A stretch of 64,000 bases of DNA from Hetaerina americana (GCA_022747635.1 JAKTNV010000014.1:8918110-8982109), one strand, 5' to 3'. Shown: positions 50,560 to 64,000, numbered from the stretch's first letter. Notes: generated by a model from the letters alone, not told the origin. Translations and numbers: made by a program.

Positions 50560-51005
50560 AAATATTTGGAAAAATAGATTTATTTAAGATATTTCTGCAA
50601 TGCCTCAAAATTCTTCAAAATACATCCCTTAGGCGTCAACACTTTTGCCTGTGGCTTTTCCACAACTCAAAGGCACCCTGGTTTGTGGATTCCCGAAGGT
50701 CTTTAAGGGTACTCGTGAAATCTTCTTCGATGGCATTTAGGGTCCCATGAAATCCTTTGAGGGAGGATTTCACTTTTGGAAATAGTCTGCTGGTGCCAAG
50801 TTGGGATTATAAGAGTAGGAGAATCATTGCAATGCTGTTGCAGGTCTTTGCTAGCCGACACTTGACTCTGCTCCTGGTTGTCCATCAAGACTTTCTGGAC
50901 AAGTTACTGGCAGATCTTTCGCATCGCCAAATTTTCAGTGATAATGGTGTGCACTGTCATCCTATCAATGTCAATACAATCTGTGATCATGTACACACTT
51001 AATCA
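50560..51005 (-). mobile_element. Highly degenerate mariner with internal deletion
   Basis: Minus-strand pieces: VHTIITENLAMRKICQ (end of the DNA-binding domain), KVLMDNQEQSQVSASKDLQQ, then directly YNPNLAPADYF (third catalytic Asp region) and TLNAIEEDFTSTLKDLREST with QGAFELWKSHRQKC. The middle third, including the first two catalytic Asp residues, is deleted. It belongs to none of the families A-C; call it family D. Confidence 0.65.
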
Positions 51006-54000
51006 ATGGTGTGAATACAGCACTTCACGCACACTTCAGGAAAAAATTGTTACCAATACTTTTTATAAAAATTATGTAGGGGGAAAAGAATAATGAAGAT
51101 GTAAGTGCAGGGGAAATGAAGGAGACCAAGGAAAAGTGGCTGGACTGCATAAGGGAAGAACTTTTTGGATAGGAAATTATGTTGGGGGTCTTATGGTCAG
51201 AGTGAAATAGAAAATGTAGGCCACAATTTATGTATGAAAATCAACATGTGAGTGAAAAAAAATTATGGAAGAAGTTTGTTTACTATTCTCACATCATTTT
51301 GCTGGGAAATCCAATTAGTTATTGTCATCCCATGGTTTTTAATATGCCTATTCATTAGGTTTACCATTTTACCACTGCACTATATGTAGAAATATATTTT
51401 TAAATAGCATTTGAAGGTCGTTCTTCCGTCAAGCATTGGGCCAATAATTACATTTGCAACCCTCGATTAACATTTCAAGATGTTTAGCTTTGTTTACAAT
51501 GTCAACAGTATACCAGGGATGTTTTAAAACCCTTAACTTTAGGCATGCACTTATATTTGTCTGATGAGTGAACACCCCTGACTCATTGTCAATTCGGGAC
51601 TCTCCATTTTCCGTTGCTCCAACTCATTAATTAACATGTGAAGATTTCAGTTTTTCTTCCTCTCCTATATGCTCCCTTTGTGATAGAATTTCATGGTGAG
51701 AAACTTGATGACCATCCACATCATTTTCCAAACCCTGATCTAGTTTCAAGGCCCATAATAATGCACTGTATTCTTCACTAGGTCACCGAGGTATTTTACT
51801 CCCCCTCCCTTGGGATAGTTTCCATCTATACTGAATTCCTATGGGCTTGGCTAAACAAAATTAATGATAATTAACTCATCCTCCTAATCAGTATTCTTTT
51901 CAAGATATTTCATTGCAAATTCTATCCAATTACCAAAATTATTTTTAAGAGTTATCTTTAAATTACACAGAAATAATTTTGCTTTTTTTCCCTTTCATAT
52001 GGTACTAAAAGATTGAACCCCTGCCTCACATAATTATCACTCTTTCAGTGATATATTATATGACACCTTTTTATGAAAATAAAAAATCATATTTAGGTTC
52101 AACAAAGTATTTTTCACCATGATTTTTTACTGATTACTTCAATTTTTTTTCTTGCTGATTGATTGATGAGATGGGGATTTTCTTGCTTTGTGAAAGGGAT
52201 TTGTGTTTTGAAGTTCCCTTTAAGTGTACTTTTGTTTAATGACTGATTTTATCTATTATCTTTTGTGATTACTTGGGACTTGTGTGCCACCGAACACTGT
52301 CTATCAGCACATGTGGATTTTAATAATAATAATCTCTTTCAACTGAAAAAATAATGCTATCATCTATGACAATTTGATTTTTTTTAATTTTAGTGTTATC
52401 AGAATGCACACAATGGAATGAAGCTAATGTTTTGAAACTTTAAACAGATTGATAAATGTTAAAATAATACCGAAACGCCAATTTCATTTATGAGCATTTG
52501 CAACATGTGATGGTGATCACAGTTAATTCAGTCTTTCTTCATAATGGCTGAAATATTGCAGTAAAAAACCAAATGCTCAATTCCTTCTGAAACCCGTCCA
52601 CCCCCTTTAGGAAATGAAATTCAACAACTTCCCTTCACCTCCCTCCTGATAGTCTTGTCATGTAAAGGGAGTGAGCCGATAATCACAACAGAGAATAATT
52701 TTAGCCATACCAAATTTTCTATTGGGCTCTATACAAACCGGATTATGATTATTTGGTCTTGGTGTCTATTTAGATCATTTCTGCTCTATTCCTCTTGAAT
52801 CTAACTCAACCCCTAAATCACCATCTACCACCTAGAATCTTGTAATAATTTCTCGCTGGTCTCAGAAGAACCTTAACAATTTTTCAGTGCATAGGCACTT
52901 ATCTTACCTTTCTTAGTCATGCCGCATGATACCTCACTGGAAGTTATTATATAATATTTTCAATGGTTTTTTTTTTATAAATATGACCTTATATCATTAT
53001 TTTCAATTCACATTCTTTGTTCCACCCATAAAACCAACCCTGTAGACATTCCAAAATTCCACCTCTATATCCCAGCATTCCATTTAATTACCTTGTAGCA
53101 AAATATCCCTCCCTTGACCTATCCTCAAATCCCTATTTAAAAACCATAGTGATGTTAACTGTAGTATTTTGTTTTGTGTCACTTGTTTTTTTCTTCTTGT
53201 TGCTTTCCTGTTATCATCCAATCAGTATTCTTATCAGCCATTGCAAAAGCCATCAGTGCTGTTTTTTGGTATCATATAAAGTAAATACAGTTTTCCAGTT
53301 TGATTTTTAAGCAGTCAAATGAAATCATCAATAATGTGAACTTAACTGAAGGTGGCTTCCCTTCACAACCACCACAGGGCAACTCCCTCAAGCCTCTAGT
53401 CTTTTATGCTATTATTTTCACTTTTGAGAAAATTAGACTCATATCTACAAGAATACATCTGGCAGTATTCAGATTCTGGGCTTCAGACCAAAGAACTATT
53501 GAACAGTGTACCCAGACACTCATTACACTAGTATTTTTATGCATCCATTTTAAATTATATTCTTGTGAAAGAAGCATGGGGAAATTAAACAAGCACTTAG
53601 TCTTCATTTTATAAACCTATTTCCAAATAAAGACCACATTTCACAATGATCTAGGAATCATGAAAGTATCAACATTGAATATACATTTAAATCATTTTCG
53701 ACGCAATGATTTTTTAATCATATTTATTCATCCTTCTCTCACAAAGTAATCACACCACTGACATCTGAACACTTGCGTTTAACATATGCATAAAAGTTAT
53801 GTGGGACATGAACTTTACCATTACAGCTGTCAATAATAAACCCCAAAGGAATTATTTTTGTCAATAGATTCTCTGCAATCTTTCAAGTAATATTACTGCA
53901 TTTATCCATATAAATTGTATCTAGCAGTGCATTCAAACCCAAAGGGAGTGTTGTACATACATAGATAATGCAACATTCAGAGCTGTTTATGACAGCAACA

Positions 54001-54651
54001 TGAGATACCAAAATTTGTTCTTAACTAGCAAACTAAACTAAAACTTTATTACCTAACAAAACATTTATACATTTCAATTCAATATACCAGTGTTTGGAGA
54101 GAATAAGTGGGATTTTAAGCAGTTCCCACATTTTTTGCAGCCATTAATAATACAACAGGGTAACAACACATGTATCTATAGGCCTAGTTGTTAAAATGGA
54201 AACTTATGGAAAATATTTTTTTAAATTTTTTTGCAAGAGATCCAAGACTTTACAGTCTTCATTATCACGTCACTTGACATTTTTGATGAGGGGATATCAC
54301 AGCATGTGCAGAATTCCCCTAATATTATGGACCCTCCCATTCTATGATTAAACTTGTAAATGTATTGGGAATTTTAGATAGAAGACCACAACCCCTCATC
54401 TTGACCAAAGTAAAGCATTTTATAAATCCTTATGACAAAACATCAATGGCCAGTACACTCTAAGAATGCAATACATGTCAAGATTAAATAGCTGGCCGCA
54501 ATCATCCTTCAATCCTTGGGAATGTTATCCCAGTTCACTCCAGTAATTTCCTCTGCTCCGTCACTGAGCATGGGAAGCAAGGGCTCTTCCCCTTAGGCTT
54601 CATGGCACATGGCTCTCAAGTTATGCCAGTCACAAACTCAACCATGTACTT

Positions 54652-54783
54652 CTATTCAAACACAAGAGATGCAGCAGCATAGCTTACTGAGGAATCACTC
54701 ATGTTGCGGCACTGGGAAGACTGAGCATACTTGAGGAATTTCAGACTCATCTTCTGTCCGGTTTTCTCAAGATGACTCACAGC
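54652..54783 (-). CDS. Memo1: MEMO1 terminal exon
   Basis: 44 codons: [43 protein letters not shown] and TAG at 54652-54654. Acceptor TCTCTTTTGAAG has a moderate pyrimidine tract, but the phase and conservation are exact. Confidence 0.94.
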   Translation of the reverse strand, partial: AVSHLEKTGQKMSLKFLKYAQSSQCRNMSDSSVSYAAASLVFE

Positions 54784-57700
54784 CTTCAAAAGAGACAAAA
54801 TTTCCTGTTTAAGCACAATTAATATGCATTAAGATTAATATTGAAAACCTTAAATTACTGAATATTCTCCAAAACAGCCAAGTTAGGTTCAGATAAGGGA
54901 TTCGCATATAGTATGTTAGTATTGATAAAATCCACTTAAATTGATGTATTCTTTGAAGCCAGAGATCCATAATAAAATAAAAGGTCCGCTGAAAAGTGTC
55001 ACGAATTTCGAATTTTAGAGGGTTGCATACATTAGATTTTCAATTTTTTTGTGGTATTATGTGGGTACTTATGTCTCTCACTTATGCCGAAAGTTCAGCC
55101 ATTTTGAAAGTTCAGTTAATTGTTGACAGCTGTTTTGCTTGGACGTGTTTTGACTTGTCTTCGATTTTTGCCTGTTCCAAAAAATGGATCAAATAATTTG
55201 TATCAAATTTTGTGTGAAGAATGAAATTAAGTGCGCGGACACATTCCAAATGTTGACTGTCGCATATGGAGAAGCTACCTTGGACCGAAGCAGCGCAATG
55301 GGTCCCCACTATATGATGGTGGGGACCCATTGCGCTTAACTTAGCATTACTAATTTGGAGCATGGCACCATACATATCAGAGACATGGAAAAGTGAACCA
55401 GAGACTAACTTGGGCCTTTAACCATGGTACTGGCGAAGCATGCTGAAGAATACATTTACAAAAAGGTAATGAGTAAGTATACAGAAAAGGAGATGGAAAG
55501 CCCTATGGCAAAGAAGTACTACATGGATGGGACAGAACTTGAGGCACAATGGATTAGGTAGAAATATAATAGAATAGAAAGTTGAAGGGAAGACCTCACA
55601 AGAAGGATCAAGAGACAAGTACATGTGTCACATGTCAGGACAAATTGAGTTGGATTTAAAACAGATGCTATTAGTAGGGGGAGAGAGAGGGAATTAACCC
55701 TGAATAGGGAAGAATAGAGGGTGGAAATTAACCAATCTATGGATAAAAATACTGATTATGATATTTAACTAATCTAGTATTGAGAAAGCTAATAGTTTAC
55801 TTTCTTGTTGAAAACTTCAACATTACATGCATCTTTGAAATTTTTCTTCTCACAAAAGTCACCCTACTGACCAATTGCTCTACAGTTCATGATGGCATTA
55901 AATTATTATAGAGCATTCTAACAAAGGTACTCCAAATTCCTGCATAATTTACACCCTCCAATTCAATGCAATTTTATTATTAGTTTATTGTCATGAATTC
56001 ACTATTGCATTATTGCTTAACACTTGCTAGTTCCTTTCTGTCAGAGTTTACATGTTGTAACACTTGTTCACAAGTTCTTGCTTTTTCACTTGCAATCTTA
56101 TACGTACCTAATTCAAAATGAGAAAATCGACAGAGAAATAGAGAAGGAATGTGGATATATAAGCTTAATCTTTGCCATATACGTAGTCAATACGACTTAT
56201 TGAAGTCGCAGTTAAGATCTGTTTTTCTGTCATAACTAAGTAATAAGAGTGTTACACAGGAAATCATGAAGACTTGCATGCATTAATGTAGATATGTGAA
56301 ATGTCAATCTTGTGTATTTCCAGAACAACATTCCTTAGGAGTGAGGAATTTAGATAGCTGGAGAAGAGGGCTGAGTCAAAAGGCTAGTCAGGCAGTTGCC
56401 AGTGTCTGAGCAACTGTAACAATGAATATATATTAAATAAGCTAGTGCTGCCCTTGTTAGACGAGAAGTTTGGTGGTATGATTGGGGTCCAGGATATCAG
56501 ATCTTGCATGACATCATAAAGCATCAAGCTGCTATCTTATCAAATAGTAATTCAGGAATCACCATATTATTGATTACAATTGCCAAGCAAGGGCCAACTA
56601 TGCCAGGTGGAAGCAATTTCATAAATATTTAAGTGCCACTGACTAAATGTTTTCATGGCTTAGGAATGTAGACGAAGGGTTTTTGGGTCAAAATGGGATA
56701 ATGGAGAATATGACTTGAATAAGTAAGAAGAAAAGGAAATTTAGATAGGGAACAAAAGGAAGCAAGTAAATAAAAACTAGGAGGTAGAATTTAATGTGTG
56801 TTTAAAAGACAAGGACAGGCTGAAGGAATAGATGGAAAGCAAATGGAGAAATGTGTAAGAATTATTTTCGCAGATAAAATGGATAAGAAAAAGTAAAAAA
56901 ACAAGACTTAATGAAGGGCAGTAATGCAAAAGAACATGCATTAGGCAGATGTTATTTTTCTTCCTTCCCCTTAACATGCATCATAACATAAATCTATACA
57001 AGACCTAAGGTTTTATTGTTTAGTACAGGATGAACAAACGAACGATGGAAGCTATATGTTTATTTTAATTTTATCATGGTTACAAATAATAAAAAAGTTA
57101 AAACAGCCAAGTTCCTTATCACAACATTTGGTGTAGACTGAGAACAAAAAAATTCTAATATTCCCCTACTAATTTTCGAATAGGAAAATTTCATGACTTG
57201 TAAAAATTACCAAGATTACCAGTAGTGCATTACACATCTTTTCAAAAGAATGGAACCTAGACAGACTGACAGCTAATTTATGCACATACCTTGAAAGACA
57301 GTTTTTGAAAAGTAAAAGAAAATTACGGTTGCAAATTACCGCAAATTAACTAGTAGAGTATATCTAAAATAAGGATTAACCTTAATTTAGCACTGAAATT
57401 CATCTTTTTTAACTCAAATGTGAAGGATTTCGCATTGCTTCCAGCAAACAGTTTTTGAGAGGAAGCACAAGCTTTCCTACGATGAGGATAGTCAATGGCT
57501 CATGGCCTGTCAATGGCAACTTGTGCCAATTACAGAGATATTCCGAAAAGAGGCACACAGGATAGGAGCATGCCGTAAATATCATTTACCTGGAGGAGTA
57601 CTCCAATAGGATGCCGTCCACAGATAGTATTGCCATAATTCTTTAAATACTCCGTGAATGCTGGAGGGTTGAGAGATTCTACAATATCCATGCCCTGTGA

Positions 57701-60700
57701 ATGGAACAATAGTAATATTATCACAACCAAAGTTTTATGTGAAAATACACAATATTTATGCAAGTCTTTGGAGAAAACAAACTTTCCTTGCTCCATTTAA
57801 CTAACCATTATTAACCAGCTATGCATAACTTCAAATTTTGATACAGGATAGTCAAACAATCAGAACATGAATCAAAATACATACTAAATATTATGCCGAA
57901 GAACTTTGGTACCACGAGCATACATGTAAGAAGCACATCTCATTTTTTATCTTCAAAATAAGAACATACACGGTAATATTTGAGAATTAACAGTAATGAA
58001 ATTTCATATGTGTTCCTGCAGTTATTTAACATGCAATATAGCAAGCATTGAAGTTTCTGAGAACATAATATTTTATCGCAAATAACAAGGATACCATAAA
58101 CGGGCAATAACCAGTAGAATCACTGACTACCCTACCCATCTTTGCACTCGTGCAATCAGAGGGAGGCTTGAAAGAATAACTCATCTTCCCAAGTTTCTTC
58201 ACAGACTGAAATAACCAAGGAAACTAAATGCAAAATGTGCACCTTTTTTGACAATTATTTCATATGCATGTGGTACACAGGGATAGACAGTATATTCCTA
58301 AAATTTTTCAACCATACAAAACATGACATCAGAAGTTTCAATGCTGTCTTATGTGGTGCATGGCATCATGATGCCAAAACCCAAAAATATGAGCTCAACT
58401 AAGAACTTATTAAATTTACAAATAACATAATAGGCAAGAATTTAAAAGAACACCTAATACAAGGCAGTTAGTTGTCATCTTCAATCCTTCTCCACACTAC
58501 ATTCCAAAGGCTTCAAATTTATTCTTATCATCTTGCTTCAACAATCATAAGTGAACACTATACAAAAACACACTACATACCAACATTTTCATTTGTCTTT
58601 TTGTTAACTCCTTGTCCCTGTCATCAATTCCCTCCTCGTGAAGCTTTTCTTCCCTAATTTCATTTCTTTTATATCTGTACTACTTAGACCATCTTGGACC
58701 AGAACAATACCAAGGTGTATAAACTGCTCCAGTTTTTGACTTATTTTTGGAATTAACTTAGCATTCCTCTTTCTCTAAAACAGCATAACCTTTGCTTTGC
58801 TTATGTTGCATTTCATCCCATTATAGGGATATTCTAATGTGTTCAGTAATGCTTGCAACTCCTCAGTAACTAAAGCTTCATCATCTGCCAACCTTAGTTA
58901 ATGATTTCCCCACCAACTTCCATTCCTATCTCCAGTTCTTTCCCATATCCTTTCATTACTATTCCCATGCCTCTTTTACCATTTCCTCCACAGATTGAAA
59001 AGCATGTGTGATAATGGATGCGTCTCACCCCCCTTCCTAACACTGCTCATCCCAACTCTGCCACTCACCTCAGCAGTCAAGAGACAACAGGTTGTAAATA
59101 GGTCAACTAGCCTTCCAATCTATTCTTATTAGTTACAATACAATCATTAATTAATCCAATTTATACTCTATCAAATGCCTTCATGAAATTTACAAAATAA
59201 TAAATAAAGCATGATAGTATTCTATGTTCCTCTCTATTTATGATAATCATTATTAATATAGCCTCTCCTAACACCAGACACACCACATGGCCCAATGGGC
59301 TAGGTTTCATAGTTGCCATGGCTTGTACTGAAATCTTTGTATAACATCATTTCATTGCATAATTAATTAGGGTGGTTTCCCATCGCCTTCCAAAATAGGG
59401 TTTTTAACTTGACAACATCACTTCAATAGCTGACCTATCGAGGTCAGATGCCTTTGCAGCCACTCGCTGAGGTACAGATACTGCACAGATCACTTCTCAT
59501 CTGGCTTCATACTTCTAACTATGGGTGACCCTACCAGGACCATTTATCATAACTCCCGCCACCACAGCTCTAGGTGGTCATCAGAATGCAGAAAGCTTTA
59601 CACCATGTCAGATTGTAGTCCATGGAGAGGGATGGATATATTTATACATATGTATATATATAACCACAATTATCAACCAGAAAGTTGGTTTACTATGCGA
59701 AGATAGAGCTCATTTCAGGTTCACATCTAGTAATCCTTTGATCAATGAAAATTCTGGTCACTTTATTCTTGACCGCTTATGAGTGGAAAAAGTCCTAGAT
59801 TAAGGCCAATAAAGGATTTCAAAGATTAAAAAACAACTATAATATAACGAGTACCATTTTTTTTGCGAAGAAAATATTTAGGAGAGACATTTGTAGTATA
59901 CTTTATCCTTTCCTTATCAATTGAAACAATGATTATTTATTTTAAACATAGAAGTAATATAACTATGAAAAAGCATAAGAACTTGCCAATTTCGACCAGA
60001 GATTTTGTAAAAATCAAATCCTGATGAAAGTAACACACTCCGCTGTTTGCAGAAGGTTTGTAATCTATTACCAATGCAAGAGCATGATGCAGAGGTCAAT
60101 TTGTGAGCTATTATTAAATTATTGGTGCATCTTGCATACATGGCCCAATTTACTGATTTCATTCAAAACAATTATATTTTGATTTTATTAGTTCAATCAA
60201 AGTAAATTGAGAAAATACACTTTAAAAATGATCCTGTAATGCAGGCACACTTGCACCTTCAAAGTTAATTCGGAATTCATTTAATTTTACGTATAATTCC
60301 TATAATTCACATTCATTCAAATTTGAAACACATGTCGTACTTAATAACTTTTTGAAATAAAATATACATTATCCATTCAATTGAGCCTTTATTGAAATGC
60401 AAGCAAACAATCGTTTAGGTTTCTGGAGTCAGTAGTAATCCAACTGAGATAGAATATGTAAGTTAACATTTCATTTTCAAAATTTGTTTTGGAAATTAGG
60501 TCATTGAAAGAAATAGATACTTTTTCCACAGGAAGAATAACCTTTCAAGCAAATGTTTTTATTAGTGTTAGCTTAATTAAAAATAATGAATTTAAAATTA
60601 GGAATGTACCTACCCAATATGAAAATTTGAACGTATTCTTTTAAATTGAAAATTCATGCATGTGGTTTCTTTTTAGACAATAAGGTGCATAAAAATAATG

Positions 60701-61815
60701 ATGCTACTTTCAACAACCTTCTAGAAAGCATTAAATTAAGAAGCCATTTTAAAATCAAATATAAAACGATGGGCCAGTATAATAACATTCACACCCAAAA
60801 AGTAGTTTCCATTTGGTCACACTTGTCACTCACTAAATTTGTGAATTTACATCAAAACAAAAAATCACAAGTTCAAGCTGCAATTATTTACATTTATATA
60901 ACAGCAAGACAATCAATATTAATACTAATTATTTCAATTAGCTAAAAACGTTTTCAAAAGTGGTCTTTTTTTAATTATGTTGTTAAAAAAGCCATCGCAA
61001 TTTTTTCAAAATAAATGCATGATTGCTCGTATACTTTCACTAGTGAGACTGTGCTAAAACAACTTTGCTTTAAGTCTTACAGCAAAGTTTTCTAACTTCT
61101 ATGAACTGTTATAAAAGAAAATTATTTCCATTAACAGAATTTTTTCAAATTAAAACACAATTTAAAGCAGTATTGGTATGAGAGAATACAAGCAGTCATC
61201 ATATTGATTAATACACATTACACTAGAATTATAGTTAAAGAATGAATTATTTTTTCATTTCTGCCAGTTTTATGAAAATTTCAATTATTAAACATTAATT
61301 TATTAAAATTTTAGCATTGATATTTTTACTGAGGAGTAAACATTTACTATCTACTTGTTCCTTGTGGCCATCTCGATATTCTAATAAAATACATGAATAT
61401 ACTCCAGCTTTGTTTTTCACTGAAAACAAATATGGAGGGCATCAATTACACAGCCAATGGCAGCCTCTCTCTCTCTCCTCTACCCTTTAGCTATCTGTGG
61501 AATGATTGGCAGGGAGGAATTTGATATCTAATTCTGGGATTATAAAACTTCAGTTATGCAAAACTTATATTTTTTTCTTTCATTACTTCACTTACCATTC
61601 TATCAAGTCTCTGAATAGACTGATGAATTTCACCCCAAGTACGGTCATGATAAGTATATCGAAACCGCTGTCCCCAATGGCAAAAGTCTGATGAGATTAC
61701 AAATAAATTTTGAGGATCAGACAGATAACGAGCAAAAAGACGCCCATAATCTGCTTCTCTTTCAGGTGTTAGTGAACCCACTAAAACAGGAACAATGGTT
61801 ACAGCAGATTTAAAG
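54652..61815 (-). CDS. Memo1: MEMO1 (mediator of ErbB2-driven cell motility), 3' three exons
   Basis: MEMO1 is a conserved cytosolic protein with a fold like class III dioxygenases; it works in ErbB2-linked cell motility and redox or copper handling. Minus-strand exons: 61596-61815, 57590-57694, 54652-54783, phases agreeing; 151 residues of a protein that is 297 long in human. Seen: [59 protein letters not shown] and YAQSSQCRN with the final SSVSYAAA. The Cys in TICGRHP is one of the metal-site residues of the family. The N-terminal half with the two metal-site His residues lies right of the window. A LINE and a mariner fragment sit in its introns. Confidence 0.96.
54980..55292 (+). mobile_element. 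Mariner family A, 5' end fragment
   Basis: Begins AAAGGTCCGCTGAAAAGTGT after TA at 54978-54979, a diverged family A terminus. It contains the 5' leader and a start [20 protein letters not shown] followed by a GEATLDRSS block (two frames). It stops exactly where a perfect hairpin starts at 55293. Confidence 0.82.
55293..55335. repeat. Perfect 17-bp hairpin, GC-rich
   Basis: GCGCAATGGGTCCCCAC at 55293-55309 is exactly complementary to 55319-55335, with a 9-base loop TATATGATG. Its base composition is far richer in GC than the surroundings. Confidence 0.9.
57590..57694 (-). CDS. Memo1: MEMO1 penultimate exon
   Basis: 35 codons: [20 protein letters not shown] then [15 protein letters not shown], phase 0 both ends; acceptor CATTCACAG, donor GTAAAT. 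Includes the family's metal-site Cys. Confidence 0.96.
57695..61595 (-). other. MEMO1 intron, 3.9 kb
   Basis: Carries a degenerate LINE family B copy at 58540-59300. Otherwise no recognised features. Confidence 0.7.
58540..59300 (-). mobile_element. Degenerate LINE reverse transcriptase (family B-like)
   Basis: Across three frames the minus strand reads [24 protein letters not shown] (motif A), GVRR followed by a LSPMLFN-like remnant, [32 protein letters not shown] (motif C ADD) and [11 protein letters not shown], then [11 protein letters not shown]. The order matches a non-LTR reverse transcriptase from the thumb back to the finger. It has many stops and shifts, so it is an old insertion. 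Confidence 0.72.
61596..61815 (-). CDS. Memo1: MEMO1 internal exon (leftmost visible in gene order)
   Basis: 220 nt: completes a Ser codon and reads [15 protein letters not shown], then [16 protein letters not shown] and a [10 protein letters not shown] end; donor GTAAGT, acceptor CATTCCAG. Joins the next exon at phase 0 (RM-GMDIVES), as in the human protein. Confidence 0.95.
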
Positions 61816-64000
61816 CTGGAATGAAAGAAAAAGGCTAAGCTGAAAATAATTTTCTTATTGTTTTGTACAGGGAATATGACCAATTATATTGAGTTTCGAG
61901 TCCACAAGTAGAACTTCAAGGCAATCACAACAACAAACATGAAAAAAGACCATAAATACAAATAACCAAGCACTGTAAAAGAATGAAATGAAATGTTCCA
62001 GAAGAAAATAACTGTGCTGCATTTCCTGTAAGTCAAATATAATTATTTTAGGGTTTATAATACCTGAATAAGTATGGTGAAAGATTTACAATCTGCTATT
62101 CAACTGTGTAACACAGCAACTCCAAAATTATATGTGTAGTTTGGAATTTTTACTCCCCTATATCTATACTCTTAGCTTATTTCCCTCAAAATTATACTTG
62201 ATCCTACTCCCATTTCCTTATTTTACTCGTCCATTTTACCCCATTCATTCATAATCACCATTGTTATATAATTTCTCAAATATTTCTTTACTCATGCTGG
62301 CTGGCTTTCATACTAAGGTTTTAACACTCATTTAAAATGGACAGCCAAGTATGAAACTATAAGATGTTCCTCCAAGTGAATGGTGTTTATCTATTCCTCA
62401 ACCTAACATTATTATTAAGAGTACTCTATTGGTCTAGGTAGGTTGTTGTTGGATCCACTACCTAAACACTGCCACATTTCTAAGGTCAACCTAACATAAC
62501 AATATAAAAACACCCTACACTCTGAATTACAATGAACCAATATTCAACACCATAAATTACCTGATCTATTTTAGGCATGCTAACTTCTCCAACATCAAAG
62601 TCTGGAACATTTTATATCCAGCCTTGCTTTCCAGCTGCATTGGTATTTCTCCCAACAACCACAACCCCCCTTCCTAAGTGTGCCCAGAACTTCATCTGAC
62701 ATTTTCCCCACAACCAAATCTCAAAGGCCTCCAATCTACATTCCTCCAATCTCCTGCCTTAGCTACCCAAATTCAGGATCCATACAGTACTAATTCCATA
62801 TTCAAATTTCCACTTGTCATTTGTTACCATCTACACTTACGATTTCCTTTAGTCACTCACCCCTCTTTGTAAAAGTTTCTTTGCCCAACGAAATCCTTCT
62901 TATGCCCCACTTTGACCATCTTGGTCCAATTGACTTCTTAAGTTTAACTAAAGCATTTGAAATGGTTTACTCTGTTCTCATTTATTCCCTCCAATTGGAA
63001 TGTTTAACTTAGCCTTCCTATTTCTTGAGAACTCCATTGAATGTTTTATTTGCACCGATTATTATCCATACATATCAATCCAACTTCATTGTGTGCTCAG
63101 CAATGATTGCTATCCTTTGGCTGACTAAAGCTTGTTCAACAGAAAATCTGAATTCAAGAATTTCCCACTAACTGTCATTTCTTTCTCAATCACAACTTAG
63201 AAATTAATAGGTAAGAAATCTTGCTCTAAAAAAATGTAAAAGAAACCCTGATTGCCCACCTCCTCTACTTGTACATCTTCTTCCTAGTGAGAGATTTCCC
63301 ATTTCTAACAATAAACACATTCAGAGCAGGGCAACATATTATATTCAGATTTTTAAGACTTCCCCATTCAGCAAATATGAGTACAGATGGTGCTCTCAAC
63401 TATATAATTTCAGGAAGAGAGCGGAAATTATAAGTTTGTAGGCAGTCTGGCGATGATTCAGTTTCATTATTTTTGTATTAACCCAAATTCATCCTAGCAT
63501 CCTGCTCCAATTTCTGAATGGATACAATGTAGTTTTTAAATCATAGTTTGATATTGATTCAGGATTTTAACATTATATAAACATTTTTACAAATAACCTT
63601 ATTGGCAAACATATTTTAATCTTTTTTGTACATAATGTTTTAAATATGACTTATTTGATAATACATATTAAAGAAAACCTGCTTCAACTTCAATCAGTGA
63701 TACTGTATAAATGTGGTACTATGCAATTTCTATCAATAGCAATGGAGCTTAAATCACAGTTCATACAGCTATAATTAATATTAGTTTTATTTGTGCTGAT
63801 TCATTAATATGTAGCATAATTATTATCACATAAGACATCAAACTCAAAGTTGAACAATTTTTAAACAAAGAAGAGATAATGCACATACTGCCTTACTATC
63901 ATTTTAAAGCCTGAATTTTCATATTGCTATTATCAATTAGGAGGAAGTTATATCATGTTGTTTTCCATGATACTGCTACACTGATATATAGAAATCCATT
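61816..64000 (-). other. MEMO1 upstream intron to the window edge
   Basis: I searched the minus strand for the expected preceding exon (HSIEMHLPY block) and did not find it. No repeat is recognised. Confidence 0.65.

Larger units (their letters stand above)
46406..54651. other. Spacer between convergent XRCC3 and MEMO1, 8.2 kb
   Basis: Holds mariner fragments at 46663-47212, 48509-49274, 49283-49418 and 50560-51005 and a 30-bp palindrome at 47519-47548. 51006-54651 shows no recognised gene or repeat; a minus-strand AATAAA at 54045-54050 could serve the MEMO1 transcript. Confidence 0.65.
54784..57589 (-). other. MEMO1 intron, 2.8 kb
   Basis: Contains the mariner fragment and hairpin at 54980-55335. 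The rest, 55340-57589, shows no recognised feature. Confidence 0.7.

Noticed and set aside
53300..53614. A 104-codon plus-strand frame in the XRCC3/MEMO1 spacer
   Set aside because: No family similarity or supporting signals; length is within chance for this window.

Overview
The window is nuclear DNA of an arthropod, most probably an insect. It is AT-rich, its genes have small coding exons and introns up to about 9 kb, and the introns and spacers carry many mariner-type transposons, non-LTR retrotransposon fragments and tRNA-derived SINEs. The proteins recognised are conserved animal proteins. I cannot name the species. No bacterial, phage or CRISPR-like structure was seen.

Four protein genes can be supported. 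(1) 1511-27980, plus strand: nine 3' exons of capicua (cic), the HMG-box repressor controlled by RTK/ERK signalling. They include a glutamine tract and the conserved C1 region; the HMG box and 5' exons lie left of the window. (2) About 32840-35404, minus strand: the RNA polymerase II subunit RPB7 (POLR2G), seven exons identified, with the last one to five codons unplaced. (3) 35713-46405, plus strand: a complete five-exon XRCC3 (RAD51 paralogue; spn-B in Drosophila), 354 residues, with Walker A and B motifs. (4) 54652-61815, minus strand: the three 3' exons of MEMO1, whose 5' half lies right of the window.

cic and RPB7 converge, RPB7 and XRCC3 diverge from a 308-bp shared promoter region, and XRCC3 and MEMO1 converge. 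All exon junctions given use GT/AG and keep the reading frame; phases were checked by hand.

The rest is mostly intron and spacer colonised by repeats. At least ten mariner copies from about four families are present; two are near full length (14863-16162 and 39904-41193) and one at the left edge still has its catalytic triad. A 5'-truncated LINE at 41466-43711 is open except for one stop. A second LINE family occurs as scattered fragments. Two copies of a roughly 280-bp tRNA-derived SINE were found, plus a head-to-head SINE pair flanked by a 10-bp direct repeat. I found no evidence for a wholly new functional system. The most unusual items are the SINE pair, a mariner chimera whose two ends belong to different families, a mariner fragment ending in a perfect hairpin, and the lineage-variable repeats in cic.
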